A stretch of 36,094 bases of DNA from SIG351 sp045627045 (GTDB lineage Bacteria; Bacillota; Clostridia; HGM11327). Position 1 is the stretch's first letter, and each line of letters opens with the position of its first letter. The stretch covers positions 1-36,094 of the forward strand of contig JAZQMY010000019.1 of the NCBI GenBank assembly GCA_045627045.1, read 5' to 3'. The notes beneath the pieces are model-generated. The model was not told where the DNA came from and searched no databases. It saw only the letters and a list, made by a program, of their open reading frames with translations. The translations under genes were made by a program, and so were the position numbers. Shown piece after piece: positions 32,831 to 36,094 of this stretch.

Positions 32831-33634
32831 GTGGGTGCTGACATTAAATCATTAAGAGTCCGTATCAAAAGCACGGATTCAACACTGCACCTAACAAAAG
32901 CAATGGGTCTTGTGGCTTCTTCAAAGATTCGTAAGGCAAATATTGCAATGAACAAAGGCCGTGAGTATACAAAGGCTTTTGACGATGCGATACGACAGCT
33001 GTCATCTTCCATGAAATGTCAGAAAAGCCCTTATCTTGCAAAGAGAGAGAGCAATAGAACAAAGCTGATAGTAATTGCAGGTGACAGAGGTCTGGCAGGC
33101 GGTTATAATGTAAACGTTTTCAGGCTCACTGAAACACTCGGTGAGTGCGACATTATTCCGATTGGCAGAAAAGCCTGTGAAAGATACGGAAAAGAGCCGA
33201 ATTCTTCGGAGCATTATTCATCCGAAGATGCATTATCGCTCGCAAAAGAGCTTTGCAGGGGCTTTGAAGCAGGAGAATATGACAGACTCGGCATTGTCTG
33301 GACGATGTACAGATCCATGATGACACAGATACCGACGGTGACGTGGGTACTTCCGATCGAGAGAAGCTCTGAAAAGAGCGACTCGAGGATCATGTTTGAG
33401 CCGGACGAAATGACGATACTCAACCTTGCTGTTCCTCAGTACATTGCGGGTAAAATCGTTGCCGCACTCAGGGAAAGCTTTGCAAGTGAAGTAGCGGCAA
33501 GAAGAATGGCTATGGACTCAGCCGGAAAGAATGCACAGGAAATGATAGATGAGCTTCAGCTTGACTACAACAGAGCAAGACAGAGCTCAATTACACAGGA
33601 AATTACAGAAATCGTTGCCGGAAGCGGCACGTGA
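32831..33634 (+). CDS. atpG: ATP synthase F1 subunit gamma
   Basis: The rotating shaft of F1. Two long helices lie at the ends: the N-terminal IKSLRVRIKSTDSTLHLTKA (with MGLVASSKIRKA) and the C-terminal RRMAMDSAGKNAQEMIDELQ with YNRARQSSITQEITEIVAG. A middle Rossmann-like domain contains GDRGLAGGYN. At 267 residues it is about 15-20 shorter than usual, the difference lying in the middle domain. Start is GTG 32831 behind GAGGTGA; the protein then begins MGADIKSLR, the expected family start. Confidence 0.96.
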   Translation: MGADIKSLRVRIKSTDSTLHLTKAMGLVASSKIRKANIAMNKGREYTKAFDDAIRQLSSSMKCQKSPYLAKRESNRTKLIVIAGDRGLAGGYNVNVFRLTETLGECDIIPIGRKACERYGKEPNSSEHYSSEDALSLAKELCRGFEAGEYDRLGIVWTMYRSMMTQIPTVTWVLPIERSSEKSDSRIMFEPDEMTILNLAVPQYIAGKIVAALRESFASEVAARRMAMDSAGKNAQEMIDELQLDYNRARQSSITQEITEIVAGSGT

Positions 33635-33650
33635 TAAAGGGGTGAACTAA

Positions 33651-35039
33651 TTGGCAAATACCGGTATCGTATCGCAGGTCATGGGACCTGTCGTAGACGT
33701 TCGCTTTGAAGATTCAGCACTGCCTTCGATTTATACTGCACTGACAGTACCGATAGGTGACAGAACACTTACAATCGAGGTTGCACAGCACATTGGTGAT
33801 AATACAGTTCGCTGTATCGCAATGGCTTCAACAGACGGACTTATAAGAGGCACACCTGTAACAGACACGGGAAGAGGAATCAACGTTCCCGTAGGACAAG
33901 AAACACTCGGCAGAATTTTTAACGTTCTCGGAGAAGCAGTTGATAACGGCCCTCAGCTTGAAACAGAGGAAAGATGGAATATTCATCGTCCCGCACCGAG
34001 CTATGATGAGCTCTCAACATCAACTGAGATCCTTGAAACCGGAATTAAGGTTATCGACCTTATCTGCCCATACTCAAAGGGTGGTAAAATAGGACTTTTC
34101 GGCGGCGCAGGCGTCGGCAAAACAGTTCTTATTATGGAGCTTATCAATAATATCGCCAAGGAACACGTCCGCCTATTTCCATTCACAGTGGTTGGGGAGC
34201 GTCCGAGTGAGGGTAACGACCTCTATTTTGAAATGAAGCAGTCCGGCGTTATCAATAACACAGCATTGGTATACGGTCAGATGAATGAACCGCCGGGTGC
34301 AAGAATGAGAGTCGGTCTTTCAGGACTTACAATGGCTGAATATTTCAGAGATGTGCAGGGACAGGACGTGTTGCTCTTTATTGATAACATTTTCCGTTTC
34401 ACACAGGCAGGCAGTGAGGTTTCCGCACTACTCGGCAGAATGCCTTCAGCCGTAGGTTATCAGCCTACACTTGCAAACGAAATGGGCGCACTTCAGGAGA
34501 GAATTACTTCAACGAAGAAGGGTTCTATCACATCTGTTCAGGCGGTTTACGTTCCTGCAGATGACCTTACAGACCCTGCTCCTGCAACAACGTTTGCTCA
34601 CCTTGATGCAACAACAGTTCTTTCACGTTCTATTGCTTCACAGGGTATTTATCCTGCAGTTGATCCTCTCGAGTCAACAAGCCGTATTCTTTCTCCTGAT
34701 ATTCTCGGAGAAGAACACTACACTGTTGCAAGAGAAGTCCAGAGAATCCTCCAGCGTTATAAGGAACTTATGGACATCATTGCCATCATGGGCATGGATG
34801 AGCTTTCTGATGAGGATAAGCTTCTCGTTCAGAGAGCAAGAAAGGTTCAGAGATTCCTCTCACAGCCTTTCCATGTATCAGAGAAGTTCAATGGTTTCCC
34901 GGGAATTTATGTTCCGCTTTCTGAAACGATCAGAGGCTTCAAGGAGATAATCGAGGGCAAGCACGATGATCTTCCTGAATCTGCATTCCTCTTCGTAGGA
35001 ACGATTGACGAAGCCGTAGCAAAGGCAAAGAATATCTGA
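33651..35039 (+). CDS. atpD: ATP synthase F1 subunit beta (catalytic)
   Basis: A 462-residue catalytic subunit making or splitting ATP. P-loop GGAGVGKTVLIMEL (~residues 150-163), then VVGERPSEGNDLYFEM, the Walker B region LLFIDNIFRFTQAGSEVSALLGR, visible as LLFIDNIFRF, and the DELSD segment (AIMGMDELSDEDKLLV) that epsilon contacts. The start is TTG 33651 behind AAAGGGGTGA; it yields MANTGIVSQVMGPVVDV, the family start. atpC begins one base after its stop. Confidence 0.98.
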   Translation: MANTGIVSQVMGPVVDVRFEDSALPSIYTALTVPIGDRTLTIEVAQHIGDNTVRCIAMASTDGLIRGTPVTDTGRGINVPVGQETLGRIFNVLGEAVDNGPQLETEERWNIHRPAPSYDELSTSTEILETGIKVIDLICPYSKGGKIGLFGGAGVGKTVLIMELINNIAKEHVRLFPFTVVGERPSEGNDLYFEMKQSGVINNTALVYGQMNEPPGARMRVGLSGLTMAEYFRDVQGQDVLLFIDNIFRFTQAGSEVSALLGRMPSAVGYQPTLANEMGALQERITSTKKGSITSVQAVYVPADDLTDPAPATTFAHLDATTVLSRSIASQGIYPAVDPLESTSRILSPDILGEEHYTVAREVQRILQRYKELMDIIAIMGMDELSDEDKLLVQRARKVQRFLSQPFHVSEKFNGFPGIYVPLSETIRGFKEIIEGKHDDLPESAFLFVGTIDEAVAKAKNI

Positions 35040-35040
35040 T

Positions 35041-35307
35041 ATGAATACGTTCAGACTTTTGATTTCAACGCCTGACGGAAACAAATTCGAGGGTGATGCA
35101 GTAAAGCTGACATTGAGAGGAGCAAAAGGCGACCTTGCAATTCTTGCAGGGCATATCCCTTTCGTAACGTCTGTGGTTCCGTGCGATTGCTATGTTTGGA
35201 CGGACGGCGAAACGGCAAGAGAGGCTCATGTTGAAGGCGGACTTCTTTCTGTAACGAAAGAAAAAACCACATTCCTTGCGTCAACTTTTGAGTGGACAGA
35301 GGAATAA
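35041..35307 (+). CDS. atpC: ATP synthase F1 subunit epsilon, lacking the C-terminal helical domain
   Basis: Epsilon links gamma to the c ring and, in most bacteria, can inhibit ATP hydrolysis by extending two C-terminal helices. This protein is 88 residues, versus ~130-140 usually. It has the complete N-terminal beta sandwich (FRLLISTPDGNKFEGDAVKL, AILAGHIPFVTSV, HVEGGLLSV) and then ends EWTEE. The missing part is exactly the inhibitory helices. The stop is followed by non-coding structured DNA, and I find no helical sequence in the other frames, so a frameshift is unlikely. It should still couple gamma to the ring but cannot brake the enzyme in the usual way. Confidence 0.93.
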   Translation: MNTFRLLISTPDGNKFEGDAVKLTLRGAKGDLAILAGHIPFVTSVVPCDCYVWTDGETAREAHVEGGLLSVTKEKTTFLASTFEWTEE

Positions 35308-35320
35308 TGATAATAACAAT

Positions 35321-35385
35321 AAAAAACGCATCATTCGGCGCATGTTGATAAGGATGTTTTTTAAGCTTTTTCATCACGCGCCGAA
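35321..35385 (+). terminator. Structured region ending the ATP synthase operon
   Basis: AAAAAAC...ATC (35321-35332) faces GATGTTTTTT (35353-35362), which would act as a T-ended hairpin. Overlapping it, TTCGGCGC (35334-35341) and GCGCCGAA (35378-35385) form a second perfect 8-base inverted repeat with partial pairing further in. Either fold could terminate transcription of the operon; the exact structure is unclear. Confidence 0.6.
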
Positions 35386-35389
35386 AACG

Positions 35390-35542
35390 AAATAAATCCC
35401 TGTCGGGATTTGTGAAATATCCTGCGGATGTGAAATACGCCTGCGGGTGTGAAAAAGGGATTTATTTCATTTCACATTGCGAAGCAATATTTCACAATCG
35501 CTATGCGATTATTTCACATTTGCCGTAGGGAAATATTTCACT
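35390..35542. repeat. Array of mini-hairpins separated by TGTGAAAT/ATTTCACA boxes, with orientation flip
   Basis: Non-coding array between atpC and the insertion element. Left half: TGTGAAAT at 35411 and 35429 and TGTGAAAA at 35448 (steps 18 and 19). Right half: the reverse form, ATTTCACA, at 35469, 35489 and 35511, and ATTTCACT at 35535 (steps 20, 22, 24). Between boxes lie small foldbacks with differing sequence, such as ATTGC/GCAAT around GAA, AATCGC/GCGATT around TAT, and ATCC/GGAT around TGC. The left half is itself enclosed by AAATAAATCCC (35390-35400) and GGGATTTATTT (35457-35467), exact inverted copies. I recall similar hairpin strings in intergenic DNA of gut Clostridia, but know no name. 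Confidence 0.85.
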
Positions 35543-35546
35543 ATTC

Positions 35547-35566
35547 GGAAATTATATATAATTTCC
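35547..35566. repeat. 20-bp perfect palindrome at the right end of the hairpin array
   Basis: GGAAATTATATATAATTTCC, its own reverse complement over all 20 bases. It lies 5 bases past the last ATTTCACT box and about 45 bases before the insertion element. It may be the outer end of the array or a binding site. Confidence 0.85.
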
Positions 35567-35611
35567 CTGCTTGCTACGTTATAAGACAAAGAGACCCGCT
35601 GAAAAAGAAAA

Positions 35612-35620
35612 TGATATAAT
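35612..35620 (+). promoter_or_regulatory. Extended -10 promoter at the left end of the insertion element
   Basis: TGA followed by TATAAT (35615-35620). There is no good -35 at 17 bases. The start would fall near 35627, i.e. inside the left arm of the following hairpin. TG is also the usual first dinucleotide of IS3-type ends, so the element may begin here. Confidence 0.5.
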
Positions 35621-35674
35621 CCCCATAGAGTAGACACTTGAAATAACAAAGAATTTCAAGACTACACTATGGGG
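35621..35674 (+). promoter_or_regulatory. Leader hairpin that buries the orfA Shine-Dalgarno
   Basis: CCCCATAG (35621-35628), GTAG (35630-35633) and CTTGAAAT (35637-35644) pair with ATTTCAAG (35653-35660), CTAC (35662-35665) and CTATGGGG (35667-35674). GGGG is the only ribosome-binding sequence before the ATG at 35683, so it is hidden when the full hairpin forms. Confidence 0.75.
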
Positions 35675-35682
35675 GTTATTTT

Positions 35683-36094
35683 ATGTTCAAAAATAAGTTA
35701 ACATCAGAAAAGAGAATCGAATTAGCAAAGGAATATTTGAGAGGAGAAACAAGTTATGAAAGAATAGCAAAGAAATATGGAATAGATGCATCGACAGCAC
35801 AAGAAACAGTAGCAATATACGAATCCCAGGGAGAAGAAGCATTTTTAAGAAAGAAGCATCAAAAATATAGTAAAGAATTAAAGCAAAAAGCAGTAGAGGA
35901 TTATCAATCCGGGAATGGTAGCTTGAAAACAATTTGCCAAAAGTATAAAATAACCAGAAAAAGTTCACTACGAAGTTGGATAATGTGGTATAATGGTCAT
36001 AAAGATTTTAAGGGACGGAGCGCCGCCAAAGGAGAAATCTATATGACCAAAGGAAGAAAGACCACGCAAGAAGAACGCACGGAGATCGTTGCGT
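35683..36094 (+). CDS. IS3-family transposase orfA, helix-turn-helix subunit (3' end outside window)
   Basis: An open frame of 137 codons running off the window. It begins MFKNKLTSEKRIELAKEYLR, with ERIAKKYGIDASTAQETVAI forming the first helix-turn-helix (~residues 26-45). A second one follows (~residues 74-98), with LKTICQKYKITRKSSLRSWI. Then comes a basic linker with GRSAAKGEIYMTKGRKTTQEERTEIV in shorter pieces, e.g. MTKGRKTTQEE. Two successive helix-turn-helix units of the InsE/InsJ kind are the mark of OrfA proteins in the IS150 group, which bind the element ends and are joined to OrfB by programmed frameshifting. ATG 35683 lies 8 bases after the GGGGG. Low-GC, Lys-rich codon use differs from the host genes, as expected of a mobile element. 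Confidence 0.85.
   Translation, partial: MFKNKLTSEKRIELAKEYLRGETSYERIAKKYGIDASTAQETVAIYESQGEEAFLRKKHQKYSKELKQKAVEDYQSGNGSLKTICQKYKITRKSSLRSWIMWYNGHKDFKGRSAAKGEIYMTKGRKTTQEERTEIVA

Larger units (their letters stand above)
35612..36094 (+). mobile_element. Left part of an IS3-family (IS150-like) insertion sequence, cut by the window end
   Basis: It contains a promoter-like left end, a foldback leader and the first gene (orfA) of an IS3-type element; orfB with the DDE catalytic domain should lie beyond the window. The left boundary is uncertain: I place it at the TG of 35612 because IS3-group ends start with TG and the hairpin arms follow. The target-site duplication cannot be seen because the right end is missing. 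It sits directly after the hairpin array. Confidence 0.7.

Noticed and set aside
35308..35400. Frameshifted continuation of atpC encoding the missing helical domain
   Set aside because: No frame downstream encodes a helical Ala/Glu/Arg-rich stretch; the DNA is structured and terminator-like.
35390..35542. CRISPR array
   Set aside because: The boxes are only 8 bases, spacers are foldbacks of 10-16 bases, box orientation flips midway, and there are no cas genes nearby.

Overview
The window looks like a piece of chromosome from a gut-type, spore-lineage Clostridia, most likely Oscillospiraceae/Ruminococcus-like. The grounds are inference from content: a spore germination protease gene (gpr), a T-box-controlled ileS, a DUF512 radical-SAM gene next to der and plsY, a TrmA-family methyltransferase with a Clostridia-type tail, a very large secreted beta-helix protein, an F-type ATP synthase operon with Na+-type ring residues, many strong SigA-like promoters, and frequent TTG/GTG starts. 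No rRNA, tRNA or CRISPR array is present.

Layout. Bases 1-1226 hold the 3' end of an Rhs polymorphic toxin gene and its DUF1871-like immunity gene. A degenerate locus follows (1237-1478): folded DNA, a 27-codon stub of an AlbA_2/Schlafen-like regulator, and that stub's intact promoter with three TGGCATAATAA repeats. A two-gene minus-strand operon (4611-1589) carries a MATE exporter and an RlmD-type 23S rRNA uridine methyltransferase. Reading the other way, a long plus-strand cluster (4863-12572) with gaps of 44 bases or less, or overlaps, carries a sulfotransferase, two paralogous membrane proteins with a phospholipase-D-like soluble region, a small membrane protein, a PDZ/radical-SAM DUF512 protein, der, plsY and two paralogous membrane proteins. 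The second of these appears to start at ATT.

Bases 12585-16056 are a complete T-box unit: promoter, leader with AUC specifier, attenuator, type-2 ileS and terminator. Then come trmO (plus), a FatA-type acyl-ACP thioesterase (minus), gpr and folC (plus). Bases 20145-20395 form a compact transcription unit for a 34-residue acidic peptide. It precedes a 2021-residue secreted protein built from a tandem-duplicated beta-helix module, InlB-type B repeats and two copies of a C-terminal domain. Converging on that protein is a three-gene minus-strand unit (28300-26661): a conserved 134-aa protein, a lipoprotein nuclease and a small two-helix membrane protein.

Bases 28528-35307 are the complete F1Fo ATP synthase operon in the order atpI-B-E-F-H-A-G-D-C. 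The c subunit has the two-carboxylate pattern (E31, E64) known from Na+ rings, and epsilon is only 88 residues, lacking the C-terminal helical domain. Downstream lies an unusual hairpin array (35390-35542) with seven TGTGAAAT/ATTTCACA boxes whose orientation flips midway. The window ends in the left part of an IS3-family element, including a partial orfA whose Shine-Dalgarno is buried in a hairpin.

Best candidates for something undescribed: the flipped hairpin array, the acidic mini-peptide unit, the sulfotransferase/paired membrane-protein cluster, and the ATP synthase with a Na+-type ring and truncated epsilon.
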